Source: Corynebacterium glucuronolyticum DSM 44120 (GTDB lineage: Bacteria > Actinomycetota > Actinomycetes > Mycobacteriales > Mycobacteriaceae). From it: a DNA stretch of 64,000 nucleotides. Of this stretch, positions 54,879-62,165 are shown piece after piece. Under the pieces are notes generated by a model that saw only the letters and a program-made list of their open reading frames with translations, had not been told where the DNA came from and ran no database searches. Numbering within the stretch: the stretch's first letter is position 1; each line of letters begins with the position of its first letter. The translations under genes and the position numbers were made by a program. The stretch is from NCBI RefSeq assembly GCF_030440595.1, contig NZ_CP047452.1, positions 2,728,001-2,792,000 on the forward strand. The letters run 5' to 3'.

Positions 54879-55037
54879 CTACTCCGTGATCGACACATCA
54901 TTGTAGGGCATGTGCGCCGACACCCAGGGGAAAACAACCTCCATGAGCAGGAAGAACACCGCGACGGCGAGTGCGATCATGAGCAGCGTTTTGAGCCAGG
55001 TAGGGCCGGGGAGCGCGCGCCAAAGGTAACCGTACAT
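54879..55037 (-). CDS. Single-helix membrane peptide, sortase neighbour
   Basis: The 52-aa product MYGYLWRALPGP... has one membrane helix (LKTLLMIALAVAVFFLLMEVVF) and the ending WVSAHMPYND. The ATG at 55037 lies one base after the sortase stop (TGACATG). Similar peptides occur beside sortase genes in corynebacteria, as far as I recall. Its role may be in sortase assembly, but this is inference. Confidence 0.65.
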   Translation of the reverse strand: MYGYLWRALPGPTWLKTLLMIALAVAVFFLLMEVVFPWVSAHMPYNDVSITE

Positions 55038-55038
55038 G

Positions 55039-55800
55039 TCAAGACTCCATTTCTTGAGGGACGCTAGTGCTGTCCGCGGTTTTGTCCTGGGAGCGGACGT
55101 GCACCGCATGGATGATCATGCGCTCCGCGTTGGAAAACTGCGGGTGGCAGGTGGTGAGCGTGACGACAGGGAGCATGTCCGGGGTCGGATCCTCCTCGTC
55201 GGTGCCGGGAAGGGCGTGGACAACCGAGTAATCGTCGGGGGTAGTGATGTGGCGGCCCTGGACGTGGCTGTAATCGCCAGTTGTGACGCGCTGTTGGACA
55301 TCTGGTGGCAGGCAGGATGTGTTCTGGTCGTCTTCGATGGGGAGGACTTTGTAGATCTCCCACGTGGTGCTCGTCTCGATGATGATTGCGTCGCAGGCGT
55401 GGAGGTGGCCCAGATCATTAAACGGCGCGCCCTTGCCGACGCGGTGGCCGGCGACCGCAAAATTACCCGGCTGGCCGGGGAGTTCGGAGTCCTCGTAGTG
55501 GCCGGGGCCGGCTTTTAGCTCTTCCTCATCCGTGCCCTCGATGATGGCGAACTGGTAATCCGGGCCGAAGGCGGGGATGTAGAGGCGCGCCATGGCCTGG
55601 CCAAGCTCCGGGGAGACCCGATGACGAGGGTTCTCCCACCGCTGCGATAGGTTTTGCTCCGCCTGCACCTGATTGCGCTGCGCCTCCAGGTTTGTCCAGT
55701 AGGCTTCATAAAAGGCGAACAATAAACAGACGACACCCAGCGTGATGAGCAGCTCACCAAGGAACTGCAGCCAGGAAAATCGTTTTGCCGAGTTGTTCAC
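55039..55800 (-). CDS. Class E-type sortase
   Basis: The 253-aa protein has one N-terminal membrane helix (FLGELLITLGVVCLLFAFYEAY). An extracellular sortase barrel follows with AVAGHRVG (catalytic His), LTTCHPQFSNAERMII (catalytic Cys in TLTTC and Arg). The TLTTC form is that of class E sortases, the housekeeping wall-anchoring type in many actinobacteria. GTG at 55800 is the start because the long upstream frame is antisense to the next gene. The large surface proteins in this window lack LPxTG, so its substrates are elsewhere. Confidence 0.88.
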   Translation of the reverse strand: MNNSAKRFSWLQFLGELLITLGVVCLLFAFYEAYWTNLEAQRNQVQAEQNLSQRWENPRHRVSPELGQAMARLYIPAFGPDYQFAIIEGTDEEELKAGPGHYEDSELPGQPGNFAVAGHRVGKGAPFNDLGHLHACDAIIIETSTTWEIYKVLPIEDDQNTSCLPPDVQQRVTTGDYSHVQGRHITTPDDYSVVHALPGTDEEDPTPDMLPVVTLTTCHPQFSNAERMIIHAVHVRSQDKTADSTSVPQEMES

Positions 55801-55848
55801 GTGCTCGATAATATCCTTTCGTAGCCTATTGATAAAGGAGCCGCCGCT

Positions 55849-57000
55849 GTGATGGACGCACTCGTCTACCTCGTATCCGCCGTGCTCAAACTGTGGCACA
55901 CCTTCCTCCACGGCGGACTCGGAGTCAACGAAAACATCGCCTGGATCCTCTCCTTCGTCGGCCTCATCATCACCGTCCGCAGCCTCATCGCACCCCTGGC
56001 CTGGAAGATGTACGTCTCCGCCCGCCGCACCGCCATCATGCGGCCACACATGGCCTCACTCAAAGAGGACTACCGCGGCAAACTGGACAAAGAAAGCCAA
56101 GCGGAGCTCTCCCGCAAATCCCAGCAGCTCATGGACGAGCACGAGGTCAACCCCATGGCCGGGTGCGCCCCCATGCTCATCCAATTCCCCGTCATCCTCG
56201 GCCTCTACCGCATGGTGTTGCGCATCGCCCGCCCCGAAGGCGGACTAGGCACATCACCGTACCCGTCCGTCGGCTTCCTCTCCTCCGCCGACGTCGGCTC
56301 CTTCCTGGAAACACGCGCCTTCGGGCTACCCATCGCCGCCTACGCCTCCATGCCTGAGGCGCAACTCAACGAACTGGGCACCACCGGCGACCACCTCGTC
56401 CACACCATCACCCCCATCGTCATCGCCGCCACCTGCTTCATGACGCTCAACATGATCCTGTCCACCATCCGCTCCTTTGAGACAATGGACTGGCGCAGCG
56501 GCTTCGCCGTCAACGTGAGCTTCTCCATGGTGTTCTTCGCCATCTACACCCCCTTCATGATCCTCACCCTCGCCTTCAACGGCCCCATCCCCGTGGCGAT
56601 CATCTTCTACTGGTTTGTGAACAACTTCTGGACCATGTCACAACTCATCGTCCTGTGGACCATGCTGACTGTCCGCCACCCGCTCACCCCGGAATTCAAG
56701 GAATTCCGCGACGGCGCACGCCGCAAACGCTACGCGCCGGTGACGCTGCTGGTGAAGGCGCTGTGGGCGCGGCTGCGCGGGCGCGATGCCTCCGACTACG
56801 TGGCGGAGCGGCGCGCGCTGAAGGATGCGGCGAAGCTGCGGAAGAAGGAGGACAAGGCGTTTAAGAAGGAGAAGAAGCGGCTGAAGAAGGAGGAGGCTGC
56901 TGCGAAGAAGAAGAAGGTGTCGGCGGATTCTTCGGCGGAGAATCCGTCGGCGGAGGCGGAGGGGGCTTCCTCGGCGGAGGCATCCTCGGCTACCGAGTAG
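55849..57000 (+). CDS. YidC/Oxa1-family membrane protein
   Basis: The 383-aa protein has about five helices and the family core (GGLGVNENIAWILSFVGLIITVRSLIAPLAWKMYVSARRTAIMRPHMASLKEDY, then GCAPMLIQFPVILGLYRMVLRIA, then PVAIIFYWFVNNFWTMSQ). The long Lys/Ala/Glu tail (about 315-383) is typical of ribosome-binding YidC2-type proteins. It inserts membrane proteins. As it lies beside the sortase rather than the rpmH locus, it is probably a second YidC. GTG 55849 and ATG 55852 are both possible starts behind AAAGGAG. Confidence 0.8.
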   Translation: MMDALVYLVSAVLKLWHTFLHGGLGVNENIAWILSFVGLIITVRSLIAPLAWKMYVSARRTAIMRPHMASLKEDYRGKLDKESQAELSRKSQQLMDEHEVNPMAGCAPMLIQFPVILGLYRMVLRIARPEGGLGTSPYPSVGFLSSADVGSFLETRAFGLPIAAYASMPEAQLNELGTTGDHLVHTITPIVIAATCFMTLNMILSTIRSFETMDWRSGFAVNVSFSMVFFAIYTPFMILTLAFNGPIPVAIIFYWFVNNFWTMSQLIVLWTMLTVRHPLTPEFKEFRDGARRKRYAPVTLLVKALWARLRGRDASDYVAERRALKDAAKLRKKEDKAFKKEKKRLKKEEAAAKKKKVSADSSAENPSAEAEGASSAEASSATE

Positions 57001-57028
57001 GGGCGGGGCCCGATTTCGCGCCCATATC

Positions 57029-57663
57029 AGTGCGCGCTTATTGCGCCGTTGCGCACAGCACCGGCTGCCACTCCTGCACGCTCGACAATCGCAAGCGACA
57101 GCGCTGGGTTAAGGAATTCCCATACAACTCTACTTATTGCGCCGTTGCGCACAGCACCGGCTGCCACTCCGGTGTGCTCGGCAATCGCAAGCGACAGCGC
57201 TGGGTTAGGGAATTTCCATGCAGCTCTACTTATTGCGCCGTTGCGCACAACCGGCCGACTCAAGCAGCGAGCGGACGCAAGGCAACATGAGCACGCCTAC
57301 CCCGACGCGCAAAGCCCGACTCGCCAGTACCTTCCCCGCCGAATCCCGCATATCAGTGCGCACTTATTGCGCCGTTGCGCACAGCACCGGCTGCCACTCC
57401 GGCACGCTCGACAATCGCAAGCGACAGCGCCGGGTTAGGGAATTCCCATACAGCTCTACTTATTGCGCCGTTGCGCACACATGGATGGCATGGCGGGCAG
57501 GTGCGGGGAGACATCAGTATTTGTGGGTCATTTTAGTGCGCACTTATTGCGCCGTTGCGCACAGCAGCGGCTGCCACCCCGGCACGCTCGACAATCGCAA
57601 GAAGCAGCGCTGGGTTAGGAAATTTCCATACAGCTCTACTTATTGCGCCGTTGCGCTAGATGG
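57029..57663. repeat. Array of seven 22-bp repeats with 96-bp spacing
   Basis: TTATTGCGCCGTTGCGCACA-type elements lie at 57038, 57134, 57230, 57364, 57460, 57544 and 57640. Neighbours of each group (57038/57134/57230, 57364/57460, 57544/57640) are exactly 96 bp apart, with near-identical spacers containing CACTCCGGCACGCTCGACAA-like and GCGACAGCGCTGGGTTAGG blocks. Three copies are preceded by GTGCGC(A/G), so GTGCGCA and TGCGCAC can form a 7-bp stem around them. The last copy runs up to the TetR stop codon. No cas genes are near. Confidence 0.92.
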
Positions 57664-58276
57664 AGTAGTCGGCGGCGGGTTCGCCGAGCAGCTGCTTGGC
57701 GAGGGTGCGGGCGAGGTCGAGGGGCTCGCGAGACTTCATGTGCTGGGCGTTGGTGATGCCACCGTCGATAAGAATCATGAGCTGACGGGCGATCGACTGG
57801 GACGGGTACCCGTTGCGCTCGGTGAGGAGCTCCGTCAAAGTGTTGAAAATCCAATCGCGGTGCTCGGCAACAGCAGCGACGATATTCTGCTCGCTCTCCG
57901 ACTCCGGATTCGGGTACTCGCTGGCCGCATGGGTGAAGTGGGAACCGGGGTAGCCCTCCTTCTCCTGCTGGTCGATGACCTGATCGAACATGGCGTTGAT
58001 CTTTGCCTCGGGGTCGGTGAGGTGCTCCGTGCGGCGCTCGAACTCTTCGGTCCACTTCTGCGCCATCTCATTAATGTAAGCAATGACGAGATTGTCCTTG
58101 GAACCAAACAACGAATACAGGGATGCCTTGGCTACATCGGCCTCGCGGAGGATGCGGTCAATACCAATGACGCGGATGCCTTCCGTGGTGAACAGGTTGG
58201 TTGCGCTGGCCAGCAGCCGCACACGCGGGCTCGGCCGGTCCCGTCTCCTGCTCTTCGCCTTCTTCGTTGTAGCCAT
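57656..58276 (-). CDS. TetR-family regulator
   Basis: The 206-aa protein has a basic start and the TetR helix-turn-helix LLASATNLFTTEGIRVIGIDRILREADVAKASLYSLFGSKDNLVIAYI, then a ligand-binding domain without recognisable features. ATG at 58276 is six bases from TATTGT (complement of 58283-58288), so it is probably leaderless. TAGACAGCCCAGTCT next to this box is a possible autoregulatory site. Target genes are unknown. Confidence 0.88.
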   Translation of the reverse strand: MATTKKAKSRRRDRPSPRVRLLASATNLFTTEGIRVIGIDRILREADVAKASLYSLFGSKDNLVIAYINEMAQKWTEEFERRTEHLTDPEAKINAMFDQVIDQQEKEGYPGSHFTHAASEYPNPESESEQNIVAAVAEHRDWIFNTLTELLTERNGYPSQSIARQLMILIDGGITNAQHMKSREPLDLARTLAKQLLGEPAADYSI

Positions 58277-58295
58277 ACCCTAACAATAGCAAAAC

Positions 58296-58311
58296 TAGAC
58301 AGCCCAGTCTC
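58296..58311. promoter_or_regulatory. Candidate TetR operator
   Basis: TAGACAGCCCAGTCTC has AGAC/GTCT half sites six bases apart, resembling known TetR-type operators, and lies just upstream of the -10 of the TetR gene. Confidence 0.4.
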
Positions 58312-58335
58312 TCCAAGACCCACCGCGCGGGACAT

Positions 58336-58369
58336 AAAAAACCGCCCTCCGCGAAACGCGGAAGGCGGG
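58336..58369 (-). terminator. Intrinsic terminator of the GlsB-like gene
   Basis: CCGCCCTCCGCG (58342-58353) pairs with CGCGGAAGGCGGG (58357-58369) around AAA. On the reverse strand six T follow. It separates the GlsB-like gene from TetR. Confidence 0.88.
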
Positions 58370-58382
58370 CTAAGAGACGAGG

Positions 58383-58649
58383 CTACTTCTTCTTGGTGAT
58401 GAAGCCCACGATCCAGAGCAGCAAGCACGCGCCAATGAGGCAGGTAATGAAGCTGAGGATCCAGTTACCGGTGGAGCCACCCAGGCCGAACAGGCCAAGG
58501 ACCCAGCCACCGAGGAAGCCGCCAACAACACCAACGATGATGTTCAGGAACAAGCCCATCTGCTCATCAGTCTTCATAATCTTGGAGCCAATCCAACCGG
58601 CGAGGCCGCCAACGATAATCCAACCAAAGAAACCAAGTGCAGGTGACAT
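58383..58649 (-). CDS. GlsB/YeaQ/YmgE-family stress membrane protein
   Basis: The 88-aa protein is made of three Gly-rich membrane helices with LGFFGWIIVGGLAGWIGSKIMKTDEQMGLFLNIIVGVVGGFLGGW, the family pattern ('transglycosylase-associated protein'), and a KKK end. Members rise under stress. ATG follows AAGGAGAAT. Promoter TATACT (58699-58694) with TGGCAA (58721-58716), 16 apart. Confidence 0.9.
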   Translation of the reverse strand: MSPALGFFGWIIVGGLAGWIGSKIMKTDEQMGLFLNIIVGVVGGFLGGWVLGLFGLGGSTGNWILSFITCLIGACLLLWIVGFITKKK

Positions 58650-58685
58650 AGAATATTCTCCTTAAAAACTAATACCGAACGGTTG

Positions 58686-58721
58686 TACTGGCCAGTATAC
58701 GCATTAAAAGCGCGTTTGCCA
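58686..58721 (-). promoter_or_regulatory. Promoter of the GlsB-like gene with perfect palindrome
   Basis: TACTGGCCAGTA (58686-58697) is a perfect 12-bp palindrome that includes part of the -10 box TATACT (58699-58694), so a bound regulator would repress. The -35-like TGGCAA is at 58721-58716. Confidence 0.45.
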
Positions 58722-58741
58722 GCCAGCGGAGAATTTGTTAC

Positions 58742-59641
58742 CTAATCTTTGCAATCAGGGCGGACAACCATCATCGGGCAGGGAGCCGACTGCAGCAGAG
58801 CACGAGAGGTGGAGCCGAGCAGCATGCCCTTGAAGCCACCACGCCCATGGGATCCGACGACGAGGAGCTGAGCGCCCTCGGCGGCATCGGCAAGCGCACG
58901 GACCGGACGATCGCGGGTGATGATCTTCTCGACCTCCACATCCGGGAACTCCTCGGCGTAGCCGGCCAGACGCTCGGACAACAGCCGGTGCTGCTCCTCC
59001 TCGACCGCCTCCCACTGCTGCTGAGCGGCGGCGAGACCAGCAAGAGAGGCCTGCACCTGCATATCCATCCAGGTGTGGACAGCCTTCAGCTTGGCACCAC
59101 GGGCGTGAGCCTCCTCGAAGGCGAGACGCGTGGCGCGCTCGGACACCTCGGAACCATCGACACCGACGACGACCGGACCGTACTTGTTATCCGGCGTCAG
59201 CTGGTTATCCTCACGGACGACGACCACCGGGCAGCACGCGTGGGACACAACGGCGGCGGAGACCGAACCCATGACCATGCCCGAAAGCCCACCGAGACCA
59301 CGGGAACCCATGACGATCATCGTTGCGTCCTCAGCCATCTCGAGGAGCATATCGATGGGGCTACCCTCCGCAACCGTGTGGCCGATCTTGATGTTCGGAG
59401 CGATCCCCAAAGCGACCTTCTTGGCAGACTCGATCTTTTCCATGGTCTCGGCCTGAAGGTCGTCGTAAAGCTCCTGGGGCGGGATCATCCCCTCAGCGTA
59501 GAGGAACTGCGGCATGGAGTAGCTGGAAACCAGCTGGAGCGGGCAGTCGCGCTTGTTCGCCGTATTCGCGGCCCACGCGACGGCAACCTCCGCGGCCTTC
59601 GAGCCGTCGACGGCACAAACAATCAGTTCTTCCTTGGACAT
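58742..59641 (-). CDS. Universal stress protein, two Usp domains
   Basis: The 299-aa protein has two tandem Usp domains, each with the ATP-binding G-x2-G-x9-G-S/T motif: MGSRGLGGLSGMVMGSVSAAV and VGSHGRGGFKGMLLGSTSRAL. The domains start VCAVDGSKAAE and VVGVDGSEVSE. Actinobacterial double-Usp proteins bind ATP and act in stress and stationary-phase survival. ATG at 59641 behind GAAGGGTT. Confidence 0.92.
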   Translation of the reverse strand: MSKEELIVCAVDGSKAAEVAVAWAANTANKRDCPLQLVSSYSMPQFLYAEGMIPPQELYDDLQAETMEKIESAKKVALGIAPNIKIGHTVAEGSPIDMLLEMAEDATMIVMGSRGLGGLSGMVMGSVSAAVVSHACCPVVVVREDNQLTPDNKYGPVVVGVDGSEVSERATRLAFEEAHARGAKLKAVHTWMDMQVQASLAGLAAAQQQWEAVEEEQHRLLSERLAGYAEEFPDVEVEKIITRDRPVRALADAAEGAQLLVVGSHGRGGFKGMLLGSTSRALLQSAPCPMMVVRPDCKD

Positions 59642-59712
59642 GATGAAAACCCTTCTCTCGCGGATACCTGACTTCAGTTTACCGGCAGGGGGTGGTTGGC
59701 CGGTAGCCTTTT

Positions 59713-59859
59713 TTACTCAATGGGGGGAAGAGTGTGGGGTGCGTCGGCGTTTGCCGGGAAGAGGACGTGGTACAGTGCCCTGATCACGTCGGCAATGGCC
59801 TTGCCGATGCCGTCGGAAGAGTAAGTAACAAACGCGTCTGTGAGAAAATCAAGGTTCAT
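59713..59859 (-). CDS. 48-aa peptide, divergent overlap with the next gene
   Basis: The product begins MNLDFLTDAFVTYSSDGIGK, continues as an amphipathic helix IADVIRALYHVLFPANADAPHT, and ends LPPIE. It resembles small corynebacterial mycomembrane (Por-like) peptides in size and amphipathicity but has no firm match, so I leave function open. -10 TACGAT (complement of 59867-59872) lies seven bases before its ATG, so the message should be leaderless. Its start codon overlaps the opposite start of the RluA-type gene. Confidence 0.6.
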   Translation of the reverse strand: MNLDFLTDAFVTYSSDGIGKAIADVIRALYHVLFPANADAPHTLPPIE

Positions 59860-60742
59860 GCGCCCTATCGTACAGCCACTGCCCCCGCGCAACGGGCTCA
59901 CCGCCTCCCGCGTGCGCGCACCGTATTCGATTGTGGCGCGCGATTTTTTGCGTTTGGTGATTGAAGGGCAGCGACACAGGCACCCATTAGATAATGCTCG
60001 TGCGTTGGATCGGCGGTTTGCCGCGGGGGAGGTGCGGGACCGGCGGGGGCAGGTGATTGCGCCGGGGCAGGTGTTGGCCGCTGGGGAGGACGTGTACTTC
60101 TACCGCATGCCGGCGCCGGAGCCGCATGTGCCTTTTTCTATTTCTCCTGTGTATGAAGATGCGCGCATACTTGTGGTGAACAAGCCGCCATTTTTGGCGA
60201 CCGTGCCGAAGGGGGCGCACATTACGGAGACAGCCGTCGTGCGGCTGCGGCGGGCGACGGGGAATGAGGAGCTCTCCCCCGCGCACCGCTTGGATCGGCA
60301 CACCAGTGGGTTGCTGCTGTTCACGAAGTCGCGGGCATTTCGGGGCGCGTACCAGGAGATGTTTGCCCGGCGTCAGGTGGAAAAGACGTATCATGCTGTG
60401 TCTTCTGTGCCTTCGGCTGTTGCGCCGGGAACCGTGTGGCGGTCGCGGATCTCCAAGGTGCCAGGCGATTTGCAGGCGCACACGGTTGACGGGGAAGTTA
60501 ATGCTGAGACGCATGTGGTTTCTGTTTCTGGGCGGGTGCACGTGTTGGCGCCGCATACGGGGAAAACGCACCAGCTCAGGCTTCATATGTGCGAGGCCGG
60601 CGTGCCCATCGTGAACGATCCGCTGTACCCCGCCATCCGCAACGACCTCATGGACGACTTCACGCGGCCTTTGGGGCTCACGGCGTACTCGCTGCGGTTC
60701 GAGGACCCGGTGGATGGGCGGGAGCGGGAGTTTTCGCTGTAG
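59858..60742 (+). CDS. RluA-type RNA pseudouridine synthase
   Basis: The 294-aa enzyme has HRLDRHTSGLLLFTKS with the catalytic Asp, AVSSVP, and GRVHVLAPHTGKTHQLRLHMCEAGVPIVNDPLYP, all typical of the RluA/Rsu superfamily. It modifies uridine in ribosomal or transfer RNA. Start may be ATG 59858, or GTG 59840 giving six more residues. I prefer the ATG because it opens MRPIVQPLPPRNGL, which is usual for the family. Confidence 0.88.
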   Translation: MRPIVQPLPPRNGLTASRVRAPYSIVARDFLRLVIEGQRHRHPLDNARALDRRFAAGEVRDRRGQVIAPGQVLAAGEDVYFYRMPAPEPHVPFSISPVYEDARILVVNKPPFLATVPKGAHITETAVVRLRRATGNEELSPAHRLDRHTSGLLLFTKSRAFRGAYQEMFARRQVEKTYHAVSSVPSAVAPGTVWRSRISKVPGDLQAHTVDGEVNAETHVVSVSGRVHVLAPHTGKTHQLRLHMCEAGVPIVNDPLYPAIRNDLMDDFTRPLGLTAYSLRFEDPVDGREREFSL

Positions 60743-60768
60743 GTTTTGCTGGGGCTTCAGCGGGGTGC

Positions 60769-60854
60769 GAGAAAAAGGTAGACGGATTCTGTGTAGCAGG
60801 TTTGACCACCTGGAACGCTGGGGGCGACCCGGAAATAGCCGTCTACTTTTTGCC
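60769..60854. repeat. Diverged terminal-inverted-repeat element, copy F
   Basis: GAGAAAAAGGTAGACGG and CCGTCTACTTTTTGCC are its inverted ends, and the centre is again GTTTGACCACCTGG. It follows the RluA-type gene by 26 bases. Confidence 0.75.
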
Positions 60855-60950
60855 AGGAGAGGTGGTTACGCTCGTGAACACGCGGACAACCCGTACCCGA
60901 ATACCTGTGGGAACCGCGAGCGATCACATGCCAAATGAGAAGCCGCCTAC

Positions 60951-61094
60951 TTAGCTTTCGAGGTAATAGCGGATAACTCGCTTATCTTCTAGATCGCGGA
61001 CTTTTTGAATGTGGCTGTTCTTCTGCAGGCTGCGGTATACCTGGTTTGATGTGAGTCCCGTTGCTGCCAGCCTGGACCTGATGGTGGCGCTCTA
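60951..61094 (-). pseudogene. Helix-turn-helix gene remnant
   Basis: The reverse strand reads SATIRSRLAATGLTSNQVYRS, then LQKNSHIQKVRDLEDKRVIRYYLES to a stop at 60951. It looks like the last ~47 residues of a winged-helix protein, directly after an in-frame stop and next to element G, so it is a fragment. Confidence 0.4.
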
Positions 61095-61106
61095 ATGGAG
61101 GGCGTA

Positions 61107-61191
61107 GACAAAAGGTAACCGGATCTAGGGTAGCAGATCTGACCACCTGGGAATTCCGCAGGTTTGCAGCAACAAAACCGTAAGTTTTGTC
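61107..61191. repeat. 85-bp terminal-inverted-repeat element, copy G
   Basis: Begins GACAAAAGGTAACCGG and ends CCGTAAGTTTTGTC, with the centre CTGACCACCTGGG. A half copy (GGACAAAAGGTACCG) follows at 61221. It lies in the gene-free part of 60743-61442. Confidence 0.9.
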
Positions 61192-61342
61192 ACGGGCGGT
61201 TTCTGGTCGTCGTGGGGGCGTGGACAAAAGGTACCGCGAGCAACTGTGTGGGGCGGGCCAGGCTTTGAAAAAGAATGTGCATTGCACCTTTTACTGCACT
61301 ACAACGGCTTTTTGTCGGCCCCTTCACTGCTCTGCAACGAAT

Positions 61343-61436
61343 GTAGATTGCAATGTTCATTGCACTGCAATCTACTTTGCAATGTACTTTGCAATCTACT
61401 TTGCACAGCCCCGGCGTTCCTGTGCCTATGTAATGT
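61343..61436 (+). promoter_or_regulatory. ABC-exporter control region: inverted repeat, 12-bp tandem, -10 box
   Basis: GTAGATTGCA (61343-61352) and TGCAATCTAC (61366-61375) form a perfect 10-bp inverted repeat. CTACTTTGCAAT recurs three times at 12-bp steps (61372-61406, last copy incomplete). TAATGT at 61431-61436 is six bases before ATG 61443. Repeated TTGCAAT half sites suggest cooperative binding of an unknown regulator. Confidence 0.5.
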
Positions 61437-61442
61437 AGAGGT

Positions 61443-62165
61443 ATGTCTGGAACAGCCCGTGCAGTGGATATTGTGAAAACGTATGGAAGCGGTGACACGC
61501 TGGTCACCGCACTCGACCACGTTTCCATAGAGTTCCGGGAGGGGGAGTTCACGGCCATCATGGGGCCGAGTGGCTCTGGGAAGTCGACGCTCATGCACAC
61601 TATGGCGGGGCTCGACTCGATCACCTCCGGTCAAGCGTTTATCGGCGATGTGGATGTGAGCACGCTGAATGATAAGGAGCTGACGGATCTGCGTCGTGAC
61701 GAGCTGGGGTTTGTGTTCCAGTCGTTCAACCTCGTGCCGACGCTGACGGCTGCGGAAAACATCACGCTGCCGACAGATATTGCCGGCCGTGAGGTGGACT
61801 ACGAGTGGTACCAACTTGTTGTGAACAAGTTGGGACTAGGTGAGCGACTGGGGCACCGGCCGAGCGAGCTCTCCGGCGGGCAACAGCAACGCGTGGCCGT
61901 GGCGCGGGCGCTGGTGAGCAGGCCACGGATCATTTTTGGCGACGAGCCGACCGGCAACCTGGACTCCAATGCCTCGACGGAGGTGCTGGCGATTCTGCGC
62001 AATTCCGTGGACGAGTGGGGGCAGACCGTGGTTATTGTGACCCATGATGCGACTGCGGCGAGCTATGCCGACCGCGTCGTGTTCCTTGACGACGGGCGGA
62101 TCACGAAGGAGCTCGTCAAGCCCACGACGGAGGAGATCCTCGAGACGATGGCGGGGCTGAACTGA
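61443..62165 (+). CDS. ABC transporter ATPase, MacB/LolD type
   Basis: The 240-aa protein has Walker A GPSGSGKST, Q-loop FVFQSFNLVPTLTAAENI, signature LSGGQQQRVAVARAL, Walker B IIFGDEPTGNLDS and H-loop VIVTHD. The EPTGNLDS form belongs to the FtsE/MacB/LolD group, which powers FtsX-like permeases. It pairs with the downstream permease (ATG overlaps its stop), forming an exporter of a peptide, drug or lipid. Confidence 0.95.
   Translation: MSGTARAVDIVKTYGSGDTLVTALDHVSIEFREGEFTAIMGPSGSGKSTLMHTMAGLDSITSGQAFIGDVDVSTLNDKELTDLRRDELGFVFQSFNLVPTLTAAENITLPTDIAGREVDYEWYQLVVNKLGLGERLGHRPSELSGGQQQRVAVARALVSRPRIIFGDEPTGNLDSNASTEVLAILRNSVDEWGQTVVIVTHDATAASYADRVVFLDDGRITKELVKPTTEEILETMAGLN

Noticed and set aside
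57038..57660. CRISPR array
   Set aside because: The spacers are 70-plus bases and nearly identical to each other, the repeats are short, and there are no cas genes.
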